From assembly GCA_910583745.1 (NCBI GenBank), contig CAJTZC010000004.1, positions 22,459 to 86,458 on the forward strand: a stretch of DNA of 64,000 nt, written 5' to 3'. Origin of the DNA: an uncultured Bacilli bacterium. Lineage in GTDB: Bacteria; Bacillota_I; Bacilli_A; RF39; UBA660. Both the position numbers and the translations under genes were made by a program. Under the pieces are notes generated by a model. It worked only from the letters and a program-made list of their open reading frames with translations. It did not search any database and had not been told where the DNA came from. Positions 40,496-47,652 of the stretch are shown here, in pieces. The first letter of the stretch is position 1; each line of letters begins with the position of its first letter.

Positions 40496-41116
40496 TTACT
40501 TTTCTGTCAGTGAGCTGCGTTTTAGTTTGATAACTGGAGCGACCGCACCGCTGCTATCGACAAGGTAGTAGTCCAAATTGCCGCTACTATTGACACTGAA
40601 CACACTAGCATAGCCGACAGAATTCAAGTTATGAGGCGAGAACGACCAGAAAAGGTATTTGCATTTATTTTCTTTTAAAGATTTTGGAAGCCTAAATAAT
40701 TCTTCAACCGATAATAATCTTACATAGTCTTTAGTTGTACTTGATTCTCCATCTAGCCAAACTGTACTAGTCATAGGCACTAGACTATCTTTGTCTAGCA
40801 TCTTTAAGAATCTATCATTAAGCCTTTTTCGTATGATACTATTCTTCCATCTCCAGTCACTTGAATCTGAATTGAATTTAACATCATAGTCTGAATCGTA
40901 TTCATCGCTATTAAATACTTTTTTTATGATATCCGGACTTAAGCATTTTTTCATTAATAGTGTTAAGCTCTCACTATCCTCTGCTATAACATTCCAGTCA
41001 AACCCACAAAATTTGACTTCTCTAAATAGTCCTACACCTGTATTTTTAGTAGCTAAGTCTTCTCTAACATAGACTGTATCTACTCCGTTATTCGTTAATG
41101 TAATTTTTTCATTCAT
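40496..41116 (-). CDS. C-type-lectin/DUF6273-like protein of unknown role
   Basis: 206 residues. WRWKNSIIRKRLNDRFLKML, VRLLSVEELFRLP and the C-terminal YLFWSFSPHNLNSVGYASVF to VAPVIKLK follow the DUF6273 pattern (W..S.lR..LN; LLS..E; W.RSP...a..V...G...pvi.L), related to the fold used by variable proteins of diversity-generating retroelements. Its last ~140 nt are clearly richer in GC than the neighbours. No reverse transcriptase is seen in the window. Confidence 0.6.
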   Translation of the reverse strand: MNEKITLTNNGVDTVYVREDLATKNTGVGLFREVKFCGFDWNVIAEDSESLTLLMKKCLSPDIIKKVFNSDEYDSDYDVKFNSDSSDWRWKNSIIRKRLNDRFLKMLDKDSLVPMTSTVWLDGESSTTKDYVRLLSVEELFRLPKSLKENKCKYLFWSFSPHNLNSVGYASVFSVNSSGNLDYYLVDSSGAVAPVIKLKRSSLTEK

Positions 41117-41117
41117 A

Positions 41118-41351
41118 TTAATTAATCTCCTTTATTTCTAAAATATCTTCTATTTTTACATCAAACATTTCCATATCGCTTTCTTCTCCATTTTCAACAA
41201 GTTCTCTAGCTTGTTCTTCGGATTCAGCATATACTGTTAATTTAGCTTTAAAAGACATGTCAGCTGTAAATTCATAACATTTTTCTTTATCTTCAGGAGC
41301 CTCAGGATATGAACCTGCTCCTGCTTCTACTGTATCAATTGTGTTTGTCAT
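41118..41351 (-). CDS. Acidic hypothetical phage protein, 77 residues
   Basis: N-terminal acidic region then a short alpha/beta unit (MSFKAKLTVYAESEEQAREL). Directly coupled to its upstream neighbour (start at the last base of its stop). Unknown. Confidence 0.6.
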   Translation of the reverse strand: MTNTIDTVEAGAGSYPEAPEDKEKCYEFTADMSFKAKLTVYAESEEQARELVENGEESDMEMFDVKIEDILEIKEIN

Positions 41352-41857
41352 TACTTCACAACCTTTACTTCATATCCTAAAACTTTGCTTATTTCTTCGA
41401 CTGTCATTTCTCTTACATCTTGACGTTCAAAGATTATTTGACCTTCACGTTCAACTTTCATAATATCGTATTCAGCAAAAGAACTATCTCTAGTTAAATT
41501 TTCTCTAAAATCTGCTTTTACTGTGTCTGCATCGCAATGATAATGATAGCCTTCGCCATAAATGTGATTATCTGTATATACATATCTTTCGCCATTTCTT
41601 AAAGTTAAAATGTCTGCGAATTGTAAATCACTGATTGTCAAAACAACATTTTCAAGCATATCGTCTGTCCAATACCATTCTGGAAAGCCATCAGTCCTTT
41701 TAGCTTCCTTTAAAATATAGCAATCGTCTTCAATAGCTTTTATTGTCATTATTTGGCCTTTATAGCTTGTCATCTTGTTGCTAACATATATTTTGTATTC
41801 TCGACCTTCTTTTAAATCTTTTCTAACGCGAATCTTGTCGCCTATTTTATATTTCAT
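41351..41857 (-). CDS. Hypothetical phage protein with SH3-like N-terminus
   Basis: 168 residues. KYKIGDKIRVRKDLKEGREY then MTSYKGQIMTIKAI resembles short SH3-like beta barrels seen in phage early proteins; TLRNGERYVYTDNHIYGEG follows. Overlaps the nuclease gene by 11 nt. Unknown. Confidence 0.6.
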   Translation of the reverse strand: MKYKIGDKIRVRKDLKEGREYKIYVSNKMTSYKGQIMTIKAIEDDCYILKEAKRTDGFPEWYWTDDMLENVVLTISDLQFADILTLRNGERYVYTDNHIYGEGYHYHCDADTVKADFRENLTRDSSFAEYDIMKVEREGQIIFERQDVREMTVEEISKVLGYEVKVVK

Positions 41858-42473
41858 TTATATTTCCTTCTTTCTTAAGTTTATTTAGTATTTCCAATAT
41901 CTCCCCTGTACTCTTTCTTTTGATTTCAACTAGCTCACCATAACCACGTTTAGGTAGCCATATTGCATACAACTTATCAAACTGTTTTGTGTGATACATG
42001 CACATGTAAGCAAATTCATATAAACTCAATTGCCATGATAGATACTCTTTATCTAGTTGTGCAGTCGTTTTAATGTCGCATAAACTTAATTTACCTTTAA
42101 CTCTTGCTATCATATCGAATCGCCCTGCATAATCGTCGTTATAGTTAATCATTTGTTCTTGAGTAATAACATTTATCTGTTTAAAATCTTTAAGCCTTAT
42201 GTATTGCCTTAAACTAAAGATTTGGTTTTCATCTAACTCTAATTTGTGAACCGTGTCGAGATAAGCTTTTTCTAACCCTTTTTGAACTCTTATATTTTCA
42301 TAATGTTCAATCGACTCATGTACTTTAGAACCATATTCAGCTTTTTTATTTAACGTGGCAAGGTCTACCCCCTCGTATTTCTTTGGGAATATAAAGTGTA
42401 AGATTTCACTCACACTAGGTATTATCATCCCGTCGTATAAATAAGTGTGTGTTTCTTCTATGAACTCAATCAT
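41847..42473 (-). CDS. RecB-family PD-(D/E)XK nuclease
   Basis: 208 residues. YAGRFDMIARVKGKLSLCDI followed by KTT gives the D...DxK catalytic motif; SWQLSLYEFAYM is the usual following helix. Together with the Erf protein and SSB it fits a phage single-strand annealing module: the nuclease makes single strands and Erf anneals them. Confidence 0.8.
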   Translation of the reverse strand: MIEFIEETHTYLYDGMIIPSVSEILHFIFPKKYEGVDLATLNKKAEYGSKVHESIEHYENIRVQKGLEKAYLDTVHKLELDENQIFSLRQYIRLKDFKQINVITQEQMINYNDDYAGRFDMIARVKGKLSLCDIKTTAQLDKEYLSWQLSLYEFAYMCMYHTKQFDKLYAIWLPKRGYGELVEIKRKSTGEILEILNKLKKEGNINEI

Positions 42474-42790
42474 TAATCCAAAATTTTAACCGTTACCGAA
42501 CTTGCTACTGGACTAGTTTTTGAATATTCCTCGTAAATGTCAGGACATTCTTCTTTAAGACGTTTAGTGTCTACTGAAGTTCGTGATGTTCCTTTCTTGT
42601 AAGTAAATACGATTCCATGGGATTCGAGATTGGTTTTGCCTAGCTCTTCCATTAAATCTTTAACTCTTTGATTTACTTCTTTAGTACCTAACTCGAGTTT
42701 TTTTTGAAGACGTAGTAACTCTTTGTAGTCTTCTGCGTATTGTTCATCAAGTACTAAGCTTCCGTTTTCAACTTTTACTAACTCATTCAT
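42473..42790 (-). CDS. Recombination-module small protein, 105 residues
   Basis: Helical N-terminus, then FTYKKGTSRTSVDTKRLKEE and PDIYEEYSKTSPVASSV. This pattern is common in phage proteins encoded between Erf/RecT-type genes and nucleases. Function not known to me. Confidence 0.65.
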   Translation of the reverse strand: MNELVKVENGSLVLDEQYAEDYKELLRLQKKLELGTKEVNQRVKDLMEELGKTNLESHGIVFTYKKGTSRTSVDTKRLKEECPDIYEEYSKTSPVASSVTVKILD

Positions 42791-43410
42791 TATGCTACTG
42801 TCTCTACTTTCTTTTTCTTTGAAATTAGACTACTTGCTTCCTGAACTGTTAAGTCCTCAATTTTTTCTTTTTTAACTAATTCTAACGCTTTAGTAATTTC
42901 TTCTGAAGTAAATATACTCTTTATCACTTCTATTTGTTTGTCAGTTGCTTTGACTATTTTTTGCTGAACGGTTTTCTGTTGAACTGGCTTTTGCGTTGGT
43001 TGCAGAGCTTTAGATTTATCTCCGGTAGTTGGGTCAAACATATCATTTTCTGTAATATCGAATGCTGACATATACAAGTATCTTCTTGAGTATGTTTCTA
43101 CACCACCTAGAGCTTGTATTTGATTGCAGCCTTTTAATTCTAAGTCTCTCATAGGACTTGTATATTCTTCAAATTGTTCTTGTTTGTCACTATTTACGAT
43201 TCTTAGAGTTGCCACTTCGTTTGTAAAAGTTACTTTAGTAAACAGCCCTACCTCATTGCAAAGCCTTATAACTGTAGGAATAAAATCTCCTAATTCGTAA
43301 TATTTAAATCCTGCGAATTTATTTTCTCCGGTTTGAGTTAAATTGCTCTCTAATAATTTTTGTTTAACTAGTTGAATCTTTTTCCAAAGACTCATATTTG
43401 CGTAATCCAT
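42790..43410 (-). CDS. Erf-family single-strand annealing protein
   Basis: 206 residues. NKFAGFKYYELGDFIPTVIR and LCNEVGLFTKVTF are the Erf signature; GGVETYSRRYLYMSAFDITE follows. The C-terminal ~60 residues are a separate helical tail after a Gln-rich linker. Acts in phage recombination. Confidence 0.88.
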   Translation of the reverse strand: MDYANMSLWKKIQLVKQKLLESNLTQTGENKFAGFKYYELGDFIPTVIRLCNEVGLFTKVTFTNEVATLRIVNSDKQEQFEEYTSPMRDLELKGCNQIQALGGVETYSRRYLYMSAFDITENDMFDPTTGDKSKALQPTQKPVQQKTVQQKIVKATDKQIEVIKSIFTSEEITKALELVKKEKIEDLTVQEASSLISKKKKVETVA

Positions 43411-43419
43411 ATTTTTCTC

Positions 43420-43692
43420 CTATTCTACGAAAGTACACATTCTAGATGATAACTGCCATTTAGCACCTTTATCATCAGTAATTAAGTACTCTTCGTCTTC
43501 TATTTTTTTAATTTCGTTTATTTTTATTTCTAGCGATTCGCCATTCATTGAGCAAATTGCCTTTGTGTATTTTGGTGTATTTATGTAATCGTAAAAGTGC
43601 TTTGTTCCTAGAATTAAACCTAAGAATCCAGCTAGCGCTAACACACATATTGTGATTCGCATTATTGAATCTTTTATATCTTCGTATGTCAT
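43420..43692 (-). CDS. Small membrane protein, 90 residues
   Basis: One transmembrane helix (about 10-30), then a short beta domain with WQLSSRMCTFVE. ATG overl/aps the stop of the 55-residue gene. Unknown. Confidence 0.6.
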   Translation of the reverse strand: MTYEDIKDSIMRITICVLALAGFLGLILGTKHFYDYINTPKYTKAICSMNGESLEIKINEIKKIEDEEYLITDDKGAKWQLSSRMCTFVE

Positions 43693-43856
43693 TTTAAAAT
43701 CCTTTCAATGACTCTTATACTCTCTTTAACTTGTTGTTTTTCTAATTCGTATTCAATTTTATTTGTTTCGTCCTTTGCATCTAATGCTTTAGTTTTTAAA
43801 TAAATAAAGTATCCAAACAATTGATTTCGAATAGTCTTTAACTCTGTTCTTGTCAA
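43689..43856 (-). CDS. Hypothetical phage protein, 55 residues, TTG start
   Basis: TTG at 43856 with GGAGG 7 nt upstream. TRTELKTIRNQLFGYFIYLK then a charged helix to RVIERILK. Its start overlaps the helicase stop and its stop overlaps the next ATG, so it is clearly within the translated operon. Confidence 0.72.
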   Translation of the reverse strand: MTRTELKTIRNQLFGYFIYLKTKALDAKDETNKIEYELEKQQVKESIRVIERILK

Positions 43857-45061
43857 TTTAAATCCTCCATTCTTTGACTTTTTTTAAAATAATCTGCTCT
43901 AATAAATATGTTTCTTTTTGACCCTCGACATTTTGGTATTAATAGTTGGATTTCTTTTGTATCGCTATTGTCATCTTTGTGTGGGTCGTGTATCAATATG
44001 ATTGTGTCAGCGCTCTGTTCTAGTTCTCCGGAATCTTTTAAGTCTTCCATAGTCGGCGTATCTGCACCGTTTCGATTTATTTGAGCTATTATGAAGACAG
44101 TACAGTTATAGTCTTTTGTAAGGTTATTAAGCTCTCGAGTAATCTCTCCTATTCTATCTCTGTCGTTCATTCCATAGCGTGAAGTCACATAGCCGATATA
44201 ATCAACAAAGACTATAAGATGCGAATCTCTTTGTTCTCTAATGATTTTGCTTTTAATCGAACGTACACTTTTGCTCCCGTTCACAACTTCATAATTGTAG
44301 TTGTATATCTTATCTGTCATGTTATTTATTAATTCATTTTGATAAGGACTAATTGGAACCTTAACCTCTTCCGTAGGTATTCCTGTTTCGATTCCGAGCA
44401 TTCTTTCATATACCTCTGCCTCGGTCATCTCCATGTTGAAATATAAGCATTTATAGGTCTTACTTAAGTCACACATAAGATTTAATGCGAGCGCTGACTT
44501 TCCTTCGCTTGGTCGAGCTGCAATGATATTTACAGTGTTTTGTTTTATCATAATTTTTGTGTTGAAACTTTTAAATCTATTGAATTGAATTTTTCTTTCT
44601 TCGCTTCGAATGATTTTTAACATTTCTTCTGGTGTTTTTTTGTTTGAATGTTTAAGATATAAGTTTTCTGAATTAATATTCTGAATTTTTTCGACTAAAT
44701 CTTCCCGATTCAACTTGTGTTGTTCGTATTCTTTAATCGCTGTATCTAATTGATAATCTCTGTATGCTTCTTGTAAAGTATTTTGATATTCATAGAATTG
44801 TGATATTAAGTAATCACCAGTAAGTGCATTTGTAATATAGTCTATGAACTTGTTTTGCTGTTCTTCTGTCGGAAACTTCATCGAAAATTGAGTAATATCA
44901 AATTCCTTCGTTTCTTGTGACATTTTTTTAAAAAAGTTTATCATCTTTCGGTTTTGAGCATTTAAGAAACATTTTTCATCAACATACAATTCTTTTATTA
45001 ATTCGAATCTATCAATTATACAGCCGATTATTTTTGTTTCTAAAATATCATACTGCTTCAT
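43853..45061 (-). CDS. Replicative DNA helicase (DnaB-like)
   Basis: 402 residues. N-terminal DnaB-type helical domain; ATPase with ARPSEGKSALAL (Walker A) near residue 183, HLIVFVDYIGYV (Walker B), FIIAQINRNG and LKDSGELEQSAD. Unwinds phage DNA; loaded by the DnaD-like initiator encoded just upstream. Confidence 0.9.
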   Translation of the reverse strand: MKQYDILETKIIGCIIDRFELIKELYVDEKCFLNAQNRKMINFFKKMSQETKEFDITQFSMKFPTEEQQNKFIDYITNALTGDYLISQFYEYQNTLQEAYRDYQLDTAIKEYEQHKLNREDLVEKIQNINSENLYLKHSNKKTPEEMLKIIRSEERKIQFNRFKSFNTKIMIKQNTVNIIAARPSEGKSALALNLMCDLSKTYKCLYFNMEMTEAEVYERMLGIETGIPTEEVKVPISPYQNELINNMTDKIYNYNYEVVNGSKSVRSIKSKIIREQRDSHLIVFVDYIGYVTSRYGMNDRDRIGEITRELNNLTKDYNCTVFIIAQINRNGADTPTMEDLKDSGELEQSADTIILIHDPHKDDNSDTKEIQLLIPKCRGSKRNIFIRADYFKKSQRMEDLN

Positions 45062-45815
45062 AACGAACCTCAGTTTTGGTATTGCCTACTTTTCGTTCTT
45101 GAAACATTTTATCGAACTCTTCAGCTTCGGACGTGCTTCTAATGCCGTTTCGTTCGTAATTACGTAGTATGGTAACTATGTAACTTATTTTTGTAGCTCT
45201 ATTTAACTCTGCTATGCGTATCGCATGTCTAGTTAAATCGTTGTCTGTCCAACTGTTTATCTCTTCGAACTCGACAGGCGATAACGGTCTACCAAAGGCC
45301 TGTTCTACTAGTTCAAAGATATTTTTTTCATCATCATTCATTTTTGGCGTGGTAGCCTCAGACATGGTAGTCTCTACTATAGGTTCTATAGTATTTGTAG
45401 ATGATGATGTATTATTCTCTTCTATACTAATCTCTTCTAATCTATTCTTATCTATACTATGTACACAACTTGTATACAAACTGTATACACCGTTTTTATC
45501 AAGCGATAATTGCTTCCTTTCTTCCTGATAAATAGTAGGTTTAGTTCTATCATTTTGAAGATAATTATTAAGTCTCCAGTGTCGTATTACTATGACACCT
45601 TTTTCAAATGGTATTATGAATTTTTTAGATATTAGAACTTTGATGTCGTCTTCTTTCCCTCCGACGGTACGAAGTATACTTTTCCAGTTATCGACGAATC
45701 CATCATCGTCCGCTCGCATATTTAAGTGAAAATATACGGCTTGTGTCGTGAGAGGCATTTCCAAAAAGGAGTCGTTGTCTATCACACGCTTATCAAACAT
45801 TCTTTTGTTTGCCAT
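45048..45815 (-). CDS. Phage replication initiator/replisome organiser (DnaD-like)
   Basis: 255 residues, AAAGGG before the ATG. N-terminal winged-helix FLEMPLTTQAVYFHLNMRAD and DDGFVDNWKSILRTVGG, a low-complexity linker, and C-terminal DnaD-like FELVEQAFGRPLSPVEFEEI then WTDNDLTRHAIRIAELN. Overlaps dnaB-like gene by 14 nt. The AT-rich linker DNA probably contains the phage origin. Confidence 0.85.
   Translation of the reverse strand: MANKRMFDKRVIDNDSFLEMPLTTQAVYFHLNMRADDDGFVDNWKSILRTVGGKEDDIKVLISKKFIIPFEKGVIVIRHWRLNNYLQNDRTKPTIYQEERKQLSLDKNGVYSLYTSCVHSIDKNRLEEISIEENNTSSSTNTIEPIVETTMSEATTPKMNDDEKNIFELVEQAFGRPLSPVEFEEINSWTDNDLTRHAIRIAELNRATKISYIVTILRNYERNGIRSTSEAEEFDKMFQERKVGNTKTEVRYEAV
45360..45500. 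other. Candidate phage replication origin inside the initiator gene
   Basis: The linker-coding DNA holds GTATACA-type repeats (tgtatacaaactgtataca) next to a purine-rich stretch with several AGAAGAG/ATAGATTAG-like repeats on the - strand. Origins inside the initiator gene are usual for phages of this layout. No iteron family was proven. Confidence 0.4.
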
Positions 45816-45850
45816 ATTGTTTCCCTTTCTGTATTTTTAACCCCCAGGTT

Positions 45851-46084
45851 TTATACAAGTCCCTTCTTTTTTAATTCTTCATAGTCTTTTTCGGGCTCAG
45901 CATCCTTCAAACACTCTAATGCCTCTTTTTTTGAATTTACAAACCAAATAGGATATTCTCCCTCGTATGCATAGCCATCTGCAAAATATAATACATACTT
46001 GCAGTCTTCATACGTTCCATCGTTTACCTCTAAACTACCAAAAAATTTTTGATATTTATTTGGCACTTTTAACTTTGTTTTCAC
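45851..46084 (-). CDS. Hypothetical phage protein, 77 residues, GTG start
   Basis: AAGGAG precedes the GTG at 46084. KVPNKYQKFFGSLEVNDGTY and a helical end with Lys/Glu. Its upstream region contains the divergent palindrome and small RNA promoter, which may control both. Confidence 0.6.
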   Translation of the reverse strand: MKTKLKVPNKYQKFFGSLEVNDGTYEDCKYVLYFADGYAYEGEYPIWFVNSKKEALECLKDAEPEKDYEELKKKGLV

Positions 46085-46101
46085 AATAATATTTCTCCTT
46101 T

Positions 46102-46130
46102 TTTGACATTTACGATTAAAAGTGTTATAC
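46102..46130 (+). promoter_or_regulatory. Strong + promoter of the small RNA
   Basis: TTGACA (46102-46107), 17 nt, TATACT (46125-46130), with TGT directly before the -10. Nearly consensus sigma-A with extended -10. Confidence 0.8.
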
Positions 46131-46141
46131 TCTAATCGTAA
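46108..46141. promoter_or_regulatory. Operator-like palindrome over the small RNA promoter
   Basis: TTTACGATTA (46108-46117) and TAATCGTAAA (46132-46141), perfect 10-bp arms around 14 bp that include the -10. Position over spacer, -10 and start point suggests repression by a dimeric regulator. Its sequence differs from the TTAACAA operators of the CI/Cro region. Confidence 0.7.
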
Positions 46142-46201
46142 ATTTTATTTTTTAATTTACTGACTTACATTCCTCAAGATTAAAGATGTAAGTCTTTTTT
46201 T
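46137..46201 (+). ncRNA. Candidate 65-nt small RNA with its own terminator
   Basis: From the predicted start to a terminator GACTTACAT (46162-46170), 15-nt loop, ATGTAAGTC (46186-46194) and seven T residues. No ORF fits. Its 3' end is antisense to the end of the gene at 46180-46389. Promoter and terminator are both clear; transcription is not shown. Confidence 0.65.
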
Positions 46202-46389
46202 ATGTCTAAAATATAACAAGCAAGTATATAACTAACAGTACATATTCCTAAGGTTAATAAACCTTGAAATAAAGTTGCTTTATATGCAAGCCCATCAACG
46301 ATAAATTTTATAAGCATTATGTATGATGTTAAAGCAAGTGACGATAACATTGAATAAATACTTATTTTCTCAAATATGTTTTTCTTCAT
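46180..46389 (-). CDS. Small two-helix membrane protein, 69 residues
   Basis: AAGGGAAA before the ATG. Two transmembrane helices (about 12-32 and 42-62), short charged ends. The last codons overlap the small RNA terminator on the other strand. Unknown. Confidence 0.65.
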   Translation of the reverse strand: MKKNIFEKISIYSMLSSLALTSYIMLIKFIVDGLAYKATLFQGLLTLGICTVSYILACYILDIKKDLHL

Positions 46390-46732
46390 AAGTTTCCCTT
46401 TCTATTCTCATAGCCTTTCGCATTTTATTTGCCTCACGCCTGACAAAATCTAAATCGACATGGGCTTCTTCAAGAACTCTTTTTATTGGTAATTTGTGAG
46501 GTCTTGTATCATCGTAAAAGAAACATTTAGCTAATAGCTTGTTTCTGATGTCAGCATTTTGTTCTTGCAAAGCCTCTAATTTTTCTTGCTTAAGTTTTTC
46601 TTCTAACCTCAACCTAAAATTGTCGGCTTTGCTTTTCGAACACTTTCCTAAAATTACTTGTATTTCATTTGTAGTTACCCATAAAATGTTACAAGCCTCT
46701 TCTATTTCGATATAATTACTGTTTTTTCTCAA
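46370..46732 (-). CDS. Probable DNA-binding early regulator, 120 residues
   Basis: TTG start at 46732 with AGGAGG upstream. IEIEEACNILWVTTNEIQVI then LGKCSKSKADNFRLRLEEKL resembles helix-turn-helix proteins of the DUF3173/excisionase-like kind; a coiled segment and DLDFVRREANKMRKAMRIER follow. Second gene of the leftward early operon; could be an excisionase or early activator. Confidence 0.5.
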   Translation of the reverse strand: MRKNSNYIEIEEACNILWVTTNEIQVILGKCSKSKADNFRLRLEEKLKQEKLEALQEQNADIRNKLLAKCFFYDDTRPHKLPIKRVLEEAHVDLDFVRREANKMRKAMRIERETYEEKHI

Positions 46733-46765
46733 TGTAATTCACCCTCCTTTTGACCGAGAAATGAT

Positions 46766-46794
46766 TTGTTTATTTTCTTTTACCTTGCTATAAT
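46766..46794 (+). promoter_or_regulatory. Promoter of the + strand zinc-ribbon gene
   Basis: TTGTTT (46766-46771), 17 nt, TATAAT (46789-46794) with a TGC extension. Start about 46800, 20 nt before the gene. Confidence 0.65.
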
Positions 46795-46820
46795 TACAGT
46801 ATAGAAAGGAGATGATTGAA

Positions 46821-47048
46821 TTGAAAAATTGTCCAATATGTGGTAGTGAACGATTTTATCTTTATAGTGACGATAAAACCAAATATATGCTATCCAAAGT
46901 AGATATACAGAAAAATACGGTGTCTCCAGATGTTGGCATCATTCTTGAAGTATCTTTTTGCCATAATTGCGGTTTTATTTCTCTTTGTATTCCGAAAGAA
47001 CAACTCGAGAAGATAAATCGAGACCTTGATAGCGAGAACAAGCAGTAG
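46821..47048 (+). CDS. Zinc-ribbon protein, 75 residues
   Basis: CPICGSERFYLYSDDKTK and CHNCGFISLCIP give two CXXC pairs. I prefer the TTG at 46821 because AAAGGAG directly abuts the ATG at 46812 but is 9 nt from the TTG. Convergent with the next gene, overlapping its 3' end by 74 nt. It has its own promoter inside the leftward early region, so it may be expressed in the lysogen. Confidence 0.65.
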   Translation: MKNCPICGSERFYLYSDDKTKYMLSKVDIQKNTVSPDVGIILEVSFCHNCGFISLCIPKEQLEKINRDLDSENKQ

Positions 47049-47244
47049 CAATAGTAAGCTCGCTTTTCTCAATGTTTCTCTCCAAAGTGTCTTCTTTCGC
47101 TAACAAATGACCTTTAAAGTCCCAGTATTGATAAATGGTTCTTACTGGGTCTTCTTTTGTTCCAGCACCAGTTATAGATACAGTTTGAATCACTTGTATT
47201 ACTTTCGCTTTATCCGTTCCTCTTGGTATTGCATAACTTTTCAT
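46975..47244 (-). CDS. Early phage protein of a conserved type, 89 residues
   Basis: MKSYAIPRGTDKAKVIQVIQ then SITGAGTKEDPVRTIYQYWD and GHLLAKED is a pattern common in Firmicutes prophages (G.GT.edPvR...QYW...G.lLa). Function unknown. Its 3' end lies on the opposite strand of the zinc-ribbon gene. Confidence 0.75.
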   Translation of the reverse strand: MKSYAIPRGTDKAKVIQVIQTVSITGAGTKEDPVRTIYQYWDFKGHLLAKEDTLERNIEKSELTIATACSRYQGLDLSSRVVLSEYKEK

Positions 47245-47286
47245 AATCTCTACTCTCCTTTTTAGGTTTGTGTTTTTGTTTGGCGC

Positions 47287-47301
47287 TTAACAATTTGTTA
47301 A
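47287..47301. promoter_or_regulatory. Repressor operator-like palindrome O1
   Basis: TTAACAATTTGTTAA, a perfect 15-bp palindrome just after the Cro-like gene and before the next early gene. Same sequence type as O2 and O3. Confidence 0.7.
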
Positions 47302-47520
47302 CTATTTTTGTACAAAAAAGCAATCAACAGTACAACCAAACATTTTAGCAAGTTTAATTAATGTACCAACTTTTATTTTTTCCGCATCTTTTTCATAATC
47401 TACGTATGTTGGTCGAGTTATCCGTAGTTCTGCTTCGACTGCTTCCATTGTTACATTCGCTCTATTTCTTTCTGCTCGAATATTATCTGCAATTTTTTTG
47501 CCGTCGATTTCGTTTTTCAC
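47302..47520 (-). CDS. Cro-like XRE-family regulator
   Basis: 72 residues from GTG 47520, which is 7 nt from AGGAGG; the ATG at 47526 abuts that site. KNEIDGKKIADNIRAERNRA, VTMEAVEAELRITRPTYVDY and LIKLAKMFGCTVDCFF make a complete XRE helix-turn-helix domain. Divergent from ci, so it should act as the lytic regulator. Confidence 0.85.
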   Translation of the reverse strand: MKNEIDGKKIADNIRAERNRANVTMEAVEAELRITRPTYVDYEKDAEKIKVGTLIKLAKMFGCTVDCFFVQK

Positions 47521-47543
47521 TATCATCCCTCCTAACTGTATTC

Positions 47544-47572
47544 ATTGTATCATTAACAAAATGTTAAGTCAA
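47544..47572 (-). promoter_or_regulatory. Early leftward promoter with operator in its spacer
   Basis: On the - strand TTGACT (47567-47572), 17 nt, TACAAT (47544-47549). The operator O2 fills the spacer, so repressor binding would block polymerase. Drives cro and the early operon. Confidence 0.85.
47553..47567. promoter_or_regulatory. Operator O2
   Basis: TTAACAAAATGTTAA, palindromic except one position, between -35 and -10 of the early promoter. Confidence 0.8.
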
Positions 47573-47579
47573 GCGTGAT

Positions 47580-47594
47580 TTAACAAATTGTTAA
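47580..47594. promoter_or_regulatory. Operator O3
   Basis: TTAACAAATTGTTAA, perfect 15-bp palindrome 27 bp (centre to centre) from O2, between the early promoter and the ci promoter. Confidence 0.8.
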
Positions 47595-47601
47595 AAAAAT
47601 A

Positions 47602-47630
47602 TTGAATTTGTCGCTGAACCGTGTTAATAT
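47602..47630 (+). promoter_or_regulatory. Promoter of the ci-like repressor gene
   Basis: TTGAAT (47602-47607), 17 nt, TAATAT (47625-47630) with a TGT extension. O3 ends 7 bp upstream of the -35. Confidence 0.75.
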
Positions 47631-47652
47631 AGTTATAGAAAGGGGAAAATTT

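Noticed and set aside
46890..47072. 60-codon - strand ORF overlapping the zinc-ribbon gene
   Set aside because: It overlaps two better-supported genes and has no start signal.
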